NCBI GenBank assembly: GCA_003142075.1
Contig: PLOL01000012.1
Coordinates: 1-37,474, forward strand
DNA: 37,474 nucleotides
Source: Patescibacteria group bacterium
GTDB lineage: Bacteria; Patescibacteriota; Minisyncoccia; Phycocordibacterales; GWA1-40-21
Reading direction: 5' to 3'
Below are positions 1 to 7,580 of the stretch, one piece after another. The first letter of the stretch is position 1; the number at the start of each line of letters is the position of its first letter. Made by a program: the position numbers and the translations under genes. A model generated the notes under the pieces. The model was given only the letters and a program-made list of their open reading frames with translations. It did not search any database and had not been told where the DNA came from.

Positions 1-49
1 AAAAAGAAAAAGGGCGGATTTGCGAAGCAAATCCGCCCTTTTTCTTTTT
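1..49. terminator. Bidirectional rho-independent terminator after argS
   Basis: A perfect inverted repeat: bases 1-23 pair with 27-49 around a GAA loop (24-26). The GC core is gggcggatttgc / gcaaatccgccc, flanked by A-rich and T-rich arms that supply the T tract on either strand. It lies just past the argS stop codon on the minus strand. Confidence 0.9.
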
Positions 50-51
50 TG

Positions 52-1734
52 TTACATTTTTTCCGGTGCTTGTATACCAAGCAAGTTTAATCCATTTTTC
101 AAAACAATAGAAAAAGCTTCGGTAAGCGCAACTTTATATGGAGAATTTGAATCTGTTTTGTCGACAATTTTCCCTTGTCCATAAAAATTATTGAAAGCTG
201 ATGCAAGCTCAATAAGATAAGTTGCAATGTAATGTGGCGAATATTCCGCTCCTGCCCTTTCGACGACTTCAGGAAATCTGTAAAGAATTTTTTCCAAATT
301 AGTTGCTTCGTTTTCCTGAATTTTTTTCCAATCAACTTTTTTAATTTTTTCCTCTTTTGCTTTTCGCAAAATTGATTTTGCGCGAGCATACGAATATTGC
401 AGATATGGTCCGGAATCGCCTTTTAGATTCAAGGCTTCATCCCAACTGAAAATTATATCCTTTGAACTTTCTCTTTTTAAATCATTAAATTTTATTGCTC
501 CAATACCGACAGCTTCAGCGGTGTCTTTATCAAAAACTTTTGCTTTTTCTACCGCTTCATCAAGAACTTCCTCCAGCCAAATACCATTTCCTTTTCTTGT
601 ACTCATTTTTCCTTCAGGAAAACGATAAAAACCATGTTTAACATGTATTCTGTCGTGACCATTTGAATAGCCGAGTAATTTTTCTGCTTCTATAACCTGC
701 TGGAAATGCAAACTTTGTTCCATTCCAACTTCATTTATAATGACAACATCTTTTCCATATTTTTCTTTTCTAAATTTGTCCGTCGCAAGATCACGAAGCG
801 CATAAATAGTTGAACCGTCTTTTTTTAAAACCATCATCGGAGGATATTTATCATCTTTGAAAAAAATTAGATAAGCCCCCTCACTTTCTTTCGCAAGTTT
901 AAGCTTATTTATATCTTTCAAAACTTCCTGCATTTTCTTTTCAAAAAAACTTTCGCCGTAGGCGGTATCAAACTTTACGCCAAGTCTCTCATATATCTTT
1001 TCAAATTCTTTCAATGAAAGTTTAACGCAGATATTCCAAATATTTTTGGCTTCTTTATCGCCATTTTCAAGTTTTGTAAACCAATCTCGAGCTTCATTAT
1101 CAAGTGCCAGATCTTTTTCAGCTTCGTCATGAAATTTTACATACAAAGCTACCAAATCTTTTATAGGCTCGGCAGATTTCTGTATTTTTTCAATTGATGA
1201 CCAATTTTTTATGGCAACAATCAGCTTGCCAAACTGAGTTCCCCAATCGCCTAAATGATTATCGCGAATCACTTCATATCCCGAAAAATCCAGAATATTT
1301 GCGATTGCATCGCCGATGACAGTGGAGCGAAGATGTCCGATTGTAAAAGGTTTCGCAATATTTGGCGAAGAATATTCAACAATAACTTTTTTCCCTTTTC
1401 CAATTTTACTTCTGCCAAATTCTTTTTCTTCTTTCAATATTTTTCTGTTTTCATCAACAAAAAATTCTGGGGATAAATAAAAATTTATAAATCCTGGGCC
1501 AGCGACTTCAACTTTAGAAATTTCTTTTGGTAAATTTTTATTTATTTCTGCGACAATCTTTTCTGCAAGTTCTCGGGGATTTTTAGCGACTTGTTTTGCA
1601 AGTATCATAGCGATATTGCAAGAATAATCCCCATTGGTTATTTCCTCGGGATGTTCTAAAATTATTTTCCCTTCCTTTATATCAAGTGTAGAAAGCGCCT
1701 GCTTTATTGATTTTTCCAATATGTTTCGAATCAT
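52..1734 (-). CDS. argS: Arginyl-tRNA synthetase
   Basis: Class I aminoacyl-tRNA synthetase that charges tRNA-Arg in the cytoplasm. The 560 residues are full length. An N-terminal Arg-tRNA-synthetase additional domain (about 1-100) is followed by the catalytic Rossmann fold. The HIGH signature reads TIGH at residues 131-134 (context NIAKPFTIGHLRS), and the KMSKS loop reads KMSTRKGN near residue 380. A DALR anticodon-binding domain follows, beginning around the YSYARAKSIL segment. The ATG at 1734 is preceded by a good -10 hexamer (TATTAT, 1742-1747) with exactly 7 nt between it and the ATG, so the mRNA is probably leaderless. It is divergently oriented from the next gene and ends in its own terminator. 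Replacement of the first HIGH histidine by Thr is the only oddity; the rest of the motif context is intact. Confidence 0.97.
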   Translation of the reverse strand: MIRNILEKSIKQALSTLDIKEGKIILEHPEEITNGDYSCNIAMILAKQVAKNPRELAEKIVAEINKNLPKEISKVEVAGPGFINFYLSPEFFVDENRKILKEEKEFGRSKIGKGKKVIVEYSSPNIAKPFTIGHLRSTVIGDAIANILDFSGYEVIRDNHLGDWGTQFGKLIVAIKNWSSIEKIQKSAEPIKDLVALYVKFHDEAEKDLALDNEARDWFTKLENGDKEAKNIWNICVKLSLKEFEKIYERLGVKFDTAYGESFFEKKMQEVLKDINKLKLAKESEGAYLIFFKDDKYPPMMVLKKDGSTIYALRDLATDKFRKEKYGKDVVIINEVGMEQSLHFQQVIEAEKLLGYSNGHDRIHVKHGFYRFPEGKMSTRKGNGIWLEEVLDEAVEKAKVFDKDTAEAVGIGAIKFNDLKRESSKDIIFSWDEALNLKGDSGPYLQYSYARAKSILRKAKEEKIKKVDWKKIQENEATNLEKILYRFPEVVERAGAEYSPHYIATYLIELASAFNNFYGQGKIVDKTDSNSPYKVALTEAFSIVLKNGLNLLGIQAPEKM

Positions 1735-1741
1735 TCAACTT

Positions 1742-1770
1742 ATAATACTATAGTTATAAGCTAAATTAAA
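1742..1770 (-). promoter_or_regulatory. argS promoter, leaderless geometry
   Basis: Reading on the minus strand, a -35-like TTTAAT (1765-1770), a 17-nt spacer and a -10 TATTAT (1742-1747) are followed by 7 nt and then the ATG, placing the predicted start of transcription at or next to the start codon. No Shine-Dalgarno sequence is present. Confidence 0.6.
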
Positions 1771-1802
1771 GGCGGATTTTCGTGAGACATATTATCCGCC
1801 TT
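1769..1802. repeat. GGCGGAT/ATCCGCC hairpin in a divergent intergenic region
   Basis: The arms aaggcggat (1769-1777) and atccgcctt (1794-1802) form a 9-bp stem with the same GGCGG base as the terminators in this window. It sits between two divergent promoters, upstream of both -10 boxes, so neither transcript should contain it. It could be a transcription insulator or a displaced terminator copy. Confidence 0.45.
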
Positions 1803-1810
1803 CCCCATGC

Positions 1811-1816
1811 TATAAT
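1811..1816 (+). promoter_or_regulatory. -10 box for the DUF5671-like gene
   Basis: A consensus TATAAT lies 29 nt before the ATG at 1846. No convincing -35 is seen. The implied 5' UTR is about 22 nt and AT-rich, with no Shine-Dalgarno sequence. Confidence 0.5.
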
Positions 1817-1845
1817 GACTCTATTACTAATTTAACTATTTAATT

Positions 1846-2796
1846 ATGGACAATAAACCAAAAACAACAGCAAAGGATTTCTTTCTCTATTTAGGAATTA
1901 CGATTGGGCTTTACGCCAGCGTCGTAAGTTTTCTCAATCTTGTTTTTACCATCATCGACAAAGTATTTCCGCTTGCGGGCGACTACACCGGAGGATATGA
2001 AAATACAATCAGAATCTGCATTGCTACCCTGATAATTTTCTTCCCCACTTTTTTCTATCTGACATGGCTCATCTACAAAGATTTGAAAGTGAATCCTGAG
2101 AAAAAAGAAATCTGGGTCAGAAAATGGATGATATTCTTGAATCTTTTCATTGCCGGACTTACGGCGGCAATAGATTTGGCAGTTCTAATTTATCAATTTT
2201 TGGGAGCGGAAGATTTAACTTTAAGATTTTTCTTGAAAGTATTTTTCGTCCTTGCATCCGCAGTCACAATATTCGTATTTTATCTTTATAATCTTAAAAG
2301 ACCAATCTTCGAATACAAGGATTATATGAATATTTTTCTTGCTTTTATATCGGCTGTCATTCTCGCAAGTATAATTTATGGAATAATACTCATAGGCTCG
2401 CCCGCTTCACAAAAAGCAAAACAGCTTGACGAACAAAGAATCAGCGATTTGAGCAATATTCAAAATCAGATTGTTTATGTTCAATGGGAAACTAAAGGAA
2501 CTGTCCCAACCAGCTTGAGCGAATTAAATGATCCAATCAGTGGCTTCATTGTTCCGACAGATCCTCAAACCGGCGAAAGTTATATTTATAAAATGATTTC
2601 AACAAGTAGTTTTGAACTTTGCGCAAATTTTAAAACTGTCGCAACAACGAGCAATCAAAATACAATAGCAGCGGCACCAGTTTCATACCCTATTCAAACA
2701 AATTCAATAAATGAAAACTGGCAACACGAAGCGACGACTACTTGTTTTACGAGAGTGATAGATGCGACGCTTTATCCGGTAAATACGAAAAAATAA
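1846..2796 (+). CDS. DUF5671-like polytopic membrane protein with a pseudopilin-like C-terminal domain
   Basis: 316 residues. The N-terminal two thirds carries five or six hydrophobic segments (roughly 14-37, 56-76, 93-115, 127-147, 160-182), matching the DUF5671-type membrane proteins common in Patescibacteria. After the last segment comes a soluble domain (about 190-316) whose pattern (LSNIQNQIVYVQWETKG, then VPTSLSELNDP, then TDPQTGESYIYKMISTSSFELCANF) resembles the globular part of type II/IV pseudopilins such as GspG/PilA. There is no prepilin cleavage site at the N-terminus. The function is unknown; a display or quality-control role linked to the pilus system is only a guess. It has its own TATAAT and a shared downstream terminator, so it is monocistronic. 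Confidence 0.75.
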   Translation: MDNKPKTTAKDFFLYLGITIGLYASVVSFLNLVFTIIDKVFPLAGDYTGGYENTIRICIATLIIFFPTFFYLTWLIYKDLKVNPEKKEIWVRKWMIFLNLFIAGLTAAIDLAVLIYQFLGAEDLTLRFFLKVFFVLASAVTIFVFYLYNLKRPIFEYKDYMNIFLAFISAVILASIIYGIILIGSPASQKAKQLDEQRISDLSNIQNQIVYVQWETKGTVPTSLSELNDPISGFIVPTDPQTGESYIYKMISTSSFELCANFKTVATTSNQNTIAAAPVSYPIQTNSINENWQHEATTTCFTRVIDATLYPVNTKK

Positions 2797-2847
2797 TAAT
2801 AAATTAAAAGGGCGGCACCTCCGGTGCCGCCCTTTTAATTTATTATT
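2795..2847. terminator. Convergent bidirectional terminator
   Basis: A 25-bp perfect stem (2795-2819 with 2823-2847) and a TCC loop. It has an aaaagggcggcacc core with AT arms that act as U tracts in both directions. It overlaps the stop codons of both flanking convergent genes. Confidence 0.9.
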
Positions 2848-3400
2848 TCAAAAAATGGAAACTACTAATAATTTGATTATTATATTGAGTGATTTGATCA
2901 TTATCTTGAGAACCATTTAAACTAATATCGTATAATTTTTCACCATTCATAACCAACACACCGTACTCATAAATAGTTTCACCCTTTTCTTGTGGTAGCC
3001 CGTATTCATAAGCATCAAATCCATCAATAGTAAATTTCTTCTCAAAAATATTATCGGTATTGTATTGTTTTAGTATCTCATCAATTGTCTGTCCTGGAGT
3101 TGTAACACTTACACCTATTTCCCACATACCGATACCACCATTTTCGCCTCTATCATCTTCATTAAAACTAACCCTATCTTTATAATCTGTTATTGCCTCG
3201 CCACTTGAAAAATCAATCTGAAATCCTAAAACTGTATTTATATAAGTATCCCAAGTTAAAGATGAAGTTGCAGTTGATGTAGAAACTGAACTTTTAGGAG
3301 TAGGCATTTTGTTGGCTAATAAAAAATAAAACGCAAAACCAATAATCAGCAAAAAAATTATGATTAAAAATATCTTAATATATGAAAGTTTTTTGAACAT
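2843..3400 (-). CDS. Membrane-anchored extracytoplasmic protein, PsbP-like
   Basis: The chosen start is the ATG at 3398-3400, giving 185 residues. An upstream in-frame extension would overlap the preceding flavoprotein gene, and the internal start gives a proper N-terminus (MFKKLSYIKIFLIIIFLL). One N-terminal transmembrane segment (about 8-30) is followed by a Ser/Thr-rich linker (PTPKSSVSTSTATSS) and an extracytoplasmic alpha/beta domain. That domain has the pattern seen in PsbP-like or similar small surface proteins of Patescibacteria (LGFQIDF near its start, NNQIISSFHFL at its end). No catalytic motif is visible. It starts 1 nt after the flavoprotein stop codon, so the two are probably cotranscribed, and it ends inside the shared convergent terminator. 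Confidence 0.7.
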   Translation of the reverse strand: MFKKLSYIKIFLIIIFLLIIGFAFYFLLANKMPTPKSSVSTSTATSSLTWDTYINTVLGFQIDFSSGEAITDYKDRVSFNEDDRGENGGIGMWEIGVSVTTPGQTIDEILKQYNTDNIFEKKFTIDGFDAYEYGLPQEKGETIYEYGVLVMNGEKLYDISLNGSQDNDQITQYNNQIISSFHFLK

Positions 3401-3401
3401 T

Positions 3402-4727
3402 TTATAAATTTTTTGCCGCACTCTTTCCCGCAATATATCCCGTAGTCCAGCAAAGCTGTAATGAATATCCGCCGGAATTCCTGTCAAAATCCAAAATATC
3501 TCCAACTAAAAATAAATTATCATAAAGTTTAGATTTCATTTCTTTGAAATCGACTTCGGATAAATCCACTCCGCCGGAAGAAACAATCGCTTTGTCATAG
3601 CCGAGCAAGCTGTCCACTGTCAGCTCAAATTTTTTGAACATTTCAACAATCGCCATTCTTTCCGGCCTTTTGACTTCATTTGCAAACCACTCGCCATCCA
3701 TTCCGATGATATCTAGAATTTTTAAATATATTTTTTCTGGAACTTCCTTGAAAGACAAATTTTTGATTTTCTTTTTTGGATTTGCTTCAAAAAGTTTCAA
3801 AACATTTGCATGCATGACATCAAGACCGACTCCTGGAAAGAAATCAATCGAAACTTTTACTTCGTCTTTCTTGGCAAGCAAATCGCCAATATCTTTACTC
3901 ATGTTCAAAATCGTCGGACCTGAAAGTCCATCGTGAGTGAAAAGTATTCTGCCTTTCTTTGAAATAACTTTTTTATTTTGAAAATTAATTTTATCTACAG
4001 TCCAAACTGAAATTCCGACATCATCGAGCGTAATTCCAGCCAAATCTGAAACCCAATTTTCTTTTACTTTTATCGGGACAAGCGAAGGATTCGGTTCAAC
4101 AACTTTATGCCCGATTTCTTTCAGCCAATTGAAACCGTCGCCAGTCGAACCAGTTTCTGGATGTGAAAGTCCGCCTGTCGCCAAAATAAAATTTTTTCCT
4201 TTTATTTCTCTTCCGTCTGATAGTATCACTGAAACAATTTTATTTTTTTCTTTTTTTATATGAGAAACTTCAGCACCGAGTTCAAGCTGGACTCCGCTTT
4301 GCACTGAATTTTTTGTAAGTGCGAGAAGTATATCAAGTGCATTATCGCTCACCGGGAAAACTCTGAAACCTGCTTCAACTTTCGTTTTAATTCCGAGCTT
4401 TTCAAAAAATCTTATCGTGTCATCAACTCCGAAAATTGAAAGCGGAGTAAAAAGAAGATTTCCTTTTTTGCCGAATTTCGAAATAAAATCTCTTTGATCC
4501 GGATTTGCATTTGTAAGATTGCAGCGTCCTCCGCCGGTGAGAAGTAGCTTCTTGCCCATTACGTCATTCTTCTCAATAAGCAATACTTTAGCGCCCAATT
4601 TGGCAGCTACAGAAGAAGACATAAGCCCCGCAGGCCCTCCGCCGATGACAACTACATCCCAGATATTCGGTTTTACGTCTTTCCTTGCCCCGTGTGAATT
4701 TTTACTTTGTTTTGATTTTAAATTCAT
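3402..4727 (-). CDS. NAD(P)/FAD-dependent oxidoreductase of the HI0933/BaiN family
   Basis: 441 residues. A Rossmann FAD-binding motif lies near residues 25-40 (DVVVIGGGPAGLMSSSVAA), followed by the family hallmark TGGGRCNLTN (about 64-74), a second dinucleotide segment (ILATGGLSHPETGSTGDG) and a C-terminal FAD-contact block ending GGYSLQLCWTTGYIAGKSAA. These match HI0933-like flavoproteins (YhiN/BaiN-type), most of which have no assigned substrate. The ATG at 4727 is preceded by TATAAT at 4740-4745, about 12 nt upstream. The downstream anchored protein starts 1 nt after its stop. It is cytoplasmic and soluble; the identity of the family is firm but the reaction cannot be named. Confidence 0.9.
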   Translation of the reverse strand: MNLKSKQSKNSHGARKDVKPNIWDVVVIGGGPAGLMSSSVAAKLGAKVLLIEKNDVMGKKLLLTGGGRCNLTNANPDQRDFISKFGKKGNLLFTPLSIFGVDDTIRFFEKLGIKTKVEAGFRVFPVSDNALDILLALTKNSVQSGVQLELGAEVSHIKKEKNKIVSVILSDGREIKGKNFILATGGLSHPETGSTGDGFNWLKEIGHKVVEPNPSLVPIKVKENWVSDLAGITLDDVGISVWTVDKINFQNKKVISKKGRILFTHDGLSGPTILNMSKDIGDLLAKKDEVKVSIDFFPGVGLDVMHANVLKLFEANPKKKIKNLSFKEVPEKIYLKILDIIGMDGEWFANEVKRPERMAIVEMFKKFELTVDSLLGYDKAIVSSGGVDLSEVDFKEMKSKLYDNLFLVGDILDFDRNSGGYSLQLCWTTGYIAGKSAAKNL

Positions 4728-4886
4728 ATATTTTCATTAATTATACTCATATTCCGGTGTATCCGGGTCATTCCCCCAAAATTCTTTACGGGGTTTTCAT
4801 TGATTGATATATTAGAGCAAAACTTGATAAAAAGCGAATTTTAAAATTAAAATTGGTCTTTAAAATTAATTTTTGCTAGACTTGAT

Positions 4887-4994
4887 TATACATGTCCCGT
4901 GTGAAATTCAATTCGGTTTAAATATTACAAAATAGATATAGAATCAATAAATTTAAAAGTCGCAGTTATCAAAACATTAAAATTTCTTTACGGG
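4887..4994 (+). promoter_or_regulatory. Structured 5' leader (CCCG...CGGG type) of the HAD nucleotidase gene
   Basis: A -10-like TATACA (4887-4892) runs directly into TGTCCCGT (4893-4900). TCCCGT (4895-4900) is complementary to ACGGGA (4990-4995), whose last base is the A of the start codon. Inside it, GAAATT (4903-4908) pairs with AATTTC (4981-4986). The helix would close a UTR of about 95 nt and bury the start codon. The same layout occurs before the 12436 gene, secE and pilC. Confidence 0.6.
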
Positions 4995-5570
4995 ATGAAA
5001 ATCGGAATAGATTTAGATGAAGTTTTGGGGCATTCTCTGCCGGAACTTATTGCATTTCATAATCACAATTATGGGACAAACTTGAAGACAGAAGATTTCA
5101 CATCTTATAATTTTGAAAAAGTCTGGGGCGGAACTCTCGCGGAAGCGATAGACAAAGTTGAAGAATTCCACAAGACGCAATATTTTAAAAATATAAAACC
5201 GATGGAAGGCGCAAAAGAAGTTCTGAAAAAACTCAAAAAAAATAATGAGCTTTTTGTCATCACTGCAAGAAGAGACAATATAAGAAAAGAAACCGAAGAA
5301 TGGGTGAACAAATATTATCCGAATATTTTTTCAAAAATATATTTTACCGATGAGTTTTCAAATGCCAGTACAAAAAGCACGACCAAGAAAAAAATCTGCG
5401 ATAGTTTGGACATAGATATTTTTATTGAAGATAATATTAAATATGCCCTGGAATGTGCCGGACCAAATAGAAAAGTTTATCTTCTGAATTATCAATGGAA
5501 CCAAACCAAAGAAAAATTGCCGAAAAATATAATTCGCGTCAATTCTTGGAAAGAAATAGATACTAAATGA
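4995..5570 (+). CDS. HAD-family 5'-nucleotidase-like protein (5'(3')-deoxyribonucleotidase/NT5C type)
   Basis: 191 residues of the haloacid dehalogenase superfamily. Motif I is DLDEVL at residues 6-11 (first Asp the nucleophile, second Asp the acid/base), motif II is ITAR near residue 90, a Lys-rich motif III follows around STTKKK, and motif IV is IEDN near residue 150. This set and the length resemble the NT5C (PF06941) deoxyribonucleotidase group, which dephosphorylates nucleoside monophosphates; the substrate is not determined by sequence. The start codon directly follows ACGGG, part of an unusual long-range leader pairing. It is monocistronic with a terminator right after it. A nucleotide-salvage or pool-trimming role fits the nearby thymidylate genes. 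Confidence 0.78.
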   Translation: MKIGIDLDEVLGHSLPELIAFHNHNYGTNLKTEDFTSYNFEKVWGGTLAEAIDKVEEFHKTQYFKNIKPMEGAKEVLKKLKKNNELFVITARRDNIRKETEEWVNKYYPNIFSKIYFTDEFSNASTKSTTKKKICDSLDIDIFIEDNIKYALECAGPNRKVYLLNYQWNQTKEKLPKNIIRVNSWKEIDTK

Positions 5571-5575
5571 AATCT

Positions 5576-5603
5576 AAAGGCGGGCCGTTTACGGTCCGCC
5601 TTT
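5576..5603. terminator. Convergent bidirectional terminator
   Basis: The stem aaaggcgggccgt (5576-5588) with acggtccgccttt (5591-5603) is 13 bp with one G-T pair and a very tight loop. AT-rich flanks lie on both sides. It separates the HAD gene (+) from the glycosyltransferase gene (-). Confidence 0.85.
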
Positions 5604-5605
5604 AA

Positions 5606-6322
5606 TTATTTTCTATATTCTTGTTTTTTATATGGCAGTGGCTTACTTATCTCACTCCAATGTTTATTTTGGTCCAATAAACCTTTTATCCCCAGACCAT
5701 GCGAATGCATGACAGTAAATTTTGCATCCTTGATGGCGATATAACCTTTTTTGAACCAATATCCTGACCAAGCTTGATCTTCCCCTCCCATTCCATAGGC
5801 TTCGTCAATCTTATGCTGTTCCCATAAATTTTTTCTGATTATCGCATGCGTAAAATCCATAACACCAGTACCGAGTTTTCGGTCTATTCTTTTATAATTC
5901 AAAAGACATGCAATTTTTACTTTGAAACCATTCCAAAATAATTTTTCTGCCCATGAGCCATCAGGCAGCGCTTGCATCATTCCATAAACACCGAGAACTT
6001 TATCATTTATGAAATCACTTACGCCGTCTGCCAGCCAAGTTTTTGAAATCGGTATGGAGTGAGCGCTTAAAATAACAAAATATTTTGTAGCTTGAGCTCT
6101 TTCGCAACCATAATTTATCGCATACGGATAAGAAAAATCTTCAGGTTTAATCTGAAAAATTTTTGTGTTAAATTTTTTAGCAATTTCTAAAGTTTTATCA
6201 GTAGAGCCAGAATCAATGATAATAATTTCAAAATCTTTGTAAGTTTGTTCACTTAATTTCTCCAAAACTTTACCGAGCCACTTCTCCTCGTTTTTTGTTC
6301 TTATTATTATTGATGTTTCCAT
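5606..6322 (-). CDS. Family 2 glycosyltransferase
   Basis: 238 residues with a GT-A fold. The N-terminus reads ETSIIIRTKNEEKWLGKVL, and nucleotide-sugar contacts IIIIDSGSTDKT lie at about 34-45. The region that normally carries a DxD metal motif reads VILSAHSIP, a substitution seen in some surface-polysaccharide transferases of this family. FSYPYAINYG precedes it, and a GGEDQAWSGYWFKKGY acceptor-side motif (ED) is near residue 180. It probably transfers a sugar to a cell-surface glycan on the cytoplasmic side of the membrane; donor and acceptor are unknown. It starts 9 nt after the dut stop, and a TAGAAT hexamer (6329-6334) overlapping that stop lies 6 nt from the ATG, so it may have its own leaderless promoter inside the slipin-dut-GT run. 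Confidence 0.85.
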   Translation of the reverse strand: METSIIIRTKNEEKWLGKVLEKLSEQTYKDFEIIIIDSGSTDKTLEIAKKFNTKIFQIKPEDFSYPYAINYGCERAQATKYFVILSAHSIPISKTWLADGVSDFINDKVLGVYGMMQALPDGSWAEKLFWNGFKVKIACLLNYKRIDRKLGTGVMDFTHAIIRKNLWEQHKIDEAYGMGGEDQAWSGYWFKKGYIAIKDAKFTVMHSHGLGIKGLLDQNKHWSEISKPLPYKKQEYRK

Positions 6323-6331
6323 TCTTGTATT

Positions 6332-6766
6332 CTATTTTCCAGTACTACCAAAACCTCCCTCGCCTCTTACAGTATCAGAGAGTTCAGAAACTTCTTCAAA
6401 ATCTACAAATTCTTTTTTCTGAATTACCATCTGCGCGACTTTATGACCTTTTAGAAATGTGTAATCCGCGTCGCTTAGATTTATCATTCCAACAAGTACT
6501 TCACCGCGATAAGTTGAATCAATTACTCCTCCAAGCGTTTTTATTCCATTTTTTATTGAAAGTCCACTTTTGTCCCAAATAAGTCCGACATATCCTTCAG
6601 GTATTTCCATCGCAATTCCCGTTGGCACGCCGATTCTTTCTCCTTTTTTCACGACAATATTTTCCGGTGTGAACAAATCAAATCCCGCATCGTCATGATG
6701 CGAATAAGCTGGCACTTTTGCATCAGCATGAAGTTTTTTTATCTTTAATTTCATTTTTTCACTCAA
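6332..6766 (-). CDS. dut: dUTP diphosphatase (dUTPase)
   Basis: 144 residues, the usual size of a trimeric dUTPase. All five motifs are visible: DAGFDL (motif 1, near 27), DKSGLS in place of the usual RSG-type motif 2 (near 65), GVIDSTYRGE (motif 3, with the catalytic Asp and the uracil-gating Tyr), KVAQMVI (motif 4) and RGEGGFGSTGK (motif 5, the P-loop-like C-terminal arm). It hydrolyses dUTP to dUMP plus diphosphate, keeping uracil out of DNA and feeding thyA. The first ATG (6766) is 2 nt past the slipin stop; a second Met at residue 5 is an alternative start. It is probably cotranscribed with the slipin gene. Confidence 0.95.
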   Translation of the reverse strand: MSEKMKLKIKKLHADAKVPAYSHHDDAGFDLFTPENIVVKKGERIGVPTGIAMEIPEGYVGLIWDKSGLSIKNGIKTLGGVIDSTYRGEVLVGMINLSDADYTFLKGHKVAQMVIQKKEFVDFEEVSELSDTVRGEGGFGSTGK

Positions 6767-6768
6767 AA

Positions 6769-7524
6769 TTAATTCGGCTTCTTCATCGAAGAATAAACAT
6801 CCTGAACTGCATTCATAAGCTGCATCGGGAATAAAATTGTTGTGTTATTCTCATCGCTCATTTCAGCAAGCGTTTGCAAAGTTCTAAGCTGTAAAGAAAT
6901 TGGATGTGCCGCCATTATGTCTGCAGCTTGTCCGAGCTTTTCTGAAGCTTGGAGTTCTCCTTCTGCTGCAACAATCTTCGCTCTTCTTTCTCTTTCCGCT
7001 TCAGCTTCTTTTGCCATCGCTCTTTGCATATTGTCAGGCAGTGTAATGTCTTTAATTTCAACTGCTGTCACTTGAGCTCCCCAAGGTTCTGTATGCAAGT
7101 CTATGACATTTTTAATCTGCGTATTTATTTCTTCAGTCTGAGACAAAAGCTGGTCGAGCATAAATTGTCCGACAACATTTCTCATCGTCGTCTGGCTTAT
7201 CTGATTTACAGCGCTAAAAACATCTTCAATGGCAATGACAGCTTTCTGCGAATCAACAATTTTATAATAAGCGACTCCGGCAATATCAATAGAAACATTA
7301 TCTTTTGTGATGATTTTCTGTGAAGGAATATTCATCGTCACTGTTCGAAGAGAAATCTTAACCATCTTTTGAAACACAGGAAAAACAACGATAAGCCCCG
7401 GACCTTTTACTCCGCCAAATTTTCCAAGTGTAAAAATAACTCCCCTTTCATATTCATTCAAAACTTTCAAACCGGCAAATATGACGATAACTACAAAGAT
7501 GACTATATATATTATTGCTTCCAT
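6769..7524 (-). CDS. Slipin / SPFH (band 7) domain membrane protein
   Basis: 251 residues. One N-terminal membrane segment (about 3-20) is followed by NEYERGVIFTLGKFGGVKGPGL, the start of the SPFH domain, then a conserved core (VSIDIAGVAYYKIVD) and a coiled-coil-forming Ala/Glu-rich helix (MAKEAEAERERRAKIVAAEGE). It ends in a short oligomerisation tail. This is a stomatin/slipin-type protein that forms membrane-associated rings or microdomains. No NfeD partner gene is adjacent, which is worth noting because bacterial slipins are often paired with NfeD. TATAAT lies about 38 nt upstream of the ATG. It is the first gene of the slipin-dut-glycosyltransferase run. Confidence 0.9.
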   Translation of the reverse strand: MEAIIYIVIFVVIVIFAGLKVLNEYERGVIFTLGKFGGVKGPGLIVVFPVFQKMVKISLRTVTMNIPSQKIITKDNVSIDIAGVAYYKIVDSQKAVIAIEDVFSAVNQISQTTMRNVVGQFMLDQLLSQTEEINTQIKNVIDLHTEPWGAQVTAVEIKDITLPDNMQRAMAKEAEAERERRAKIVAAEGELQASEKLGQAADIMAAHPISLQLRTLQTLAEMSDENNTTILFPMQLMNAVQDVYSSMKKPN

Positions 7525-7580
7525 AAATTTTATTATTTAATTATTAAATGTAACGAGGTTCAATTATAGCAGGTTTTATA

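Noticed and set aside
3401-3505. N-terminal extension of the anchored protein gene (MEIFWILTGIPAD...)
   Set aside because: It overlaps the flavoprotein gene by about 100 nt and is only the alternate reading of that gene; the start at 3400 gives a clean membrane-anchor N-terminus.
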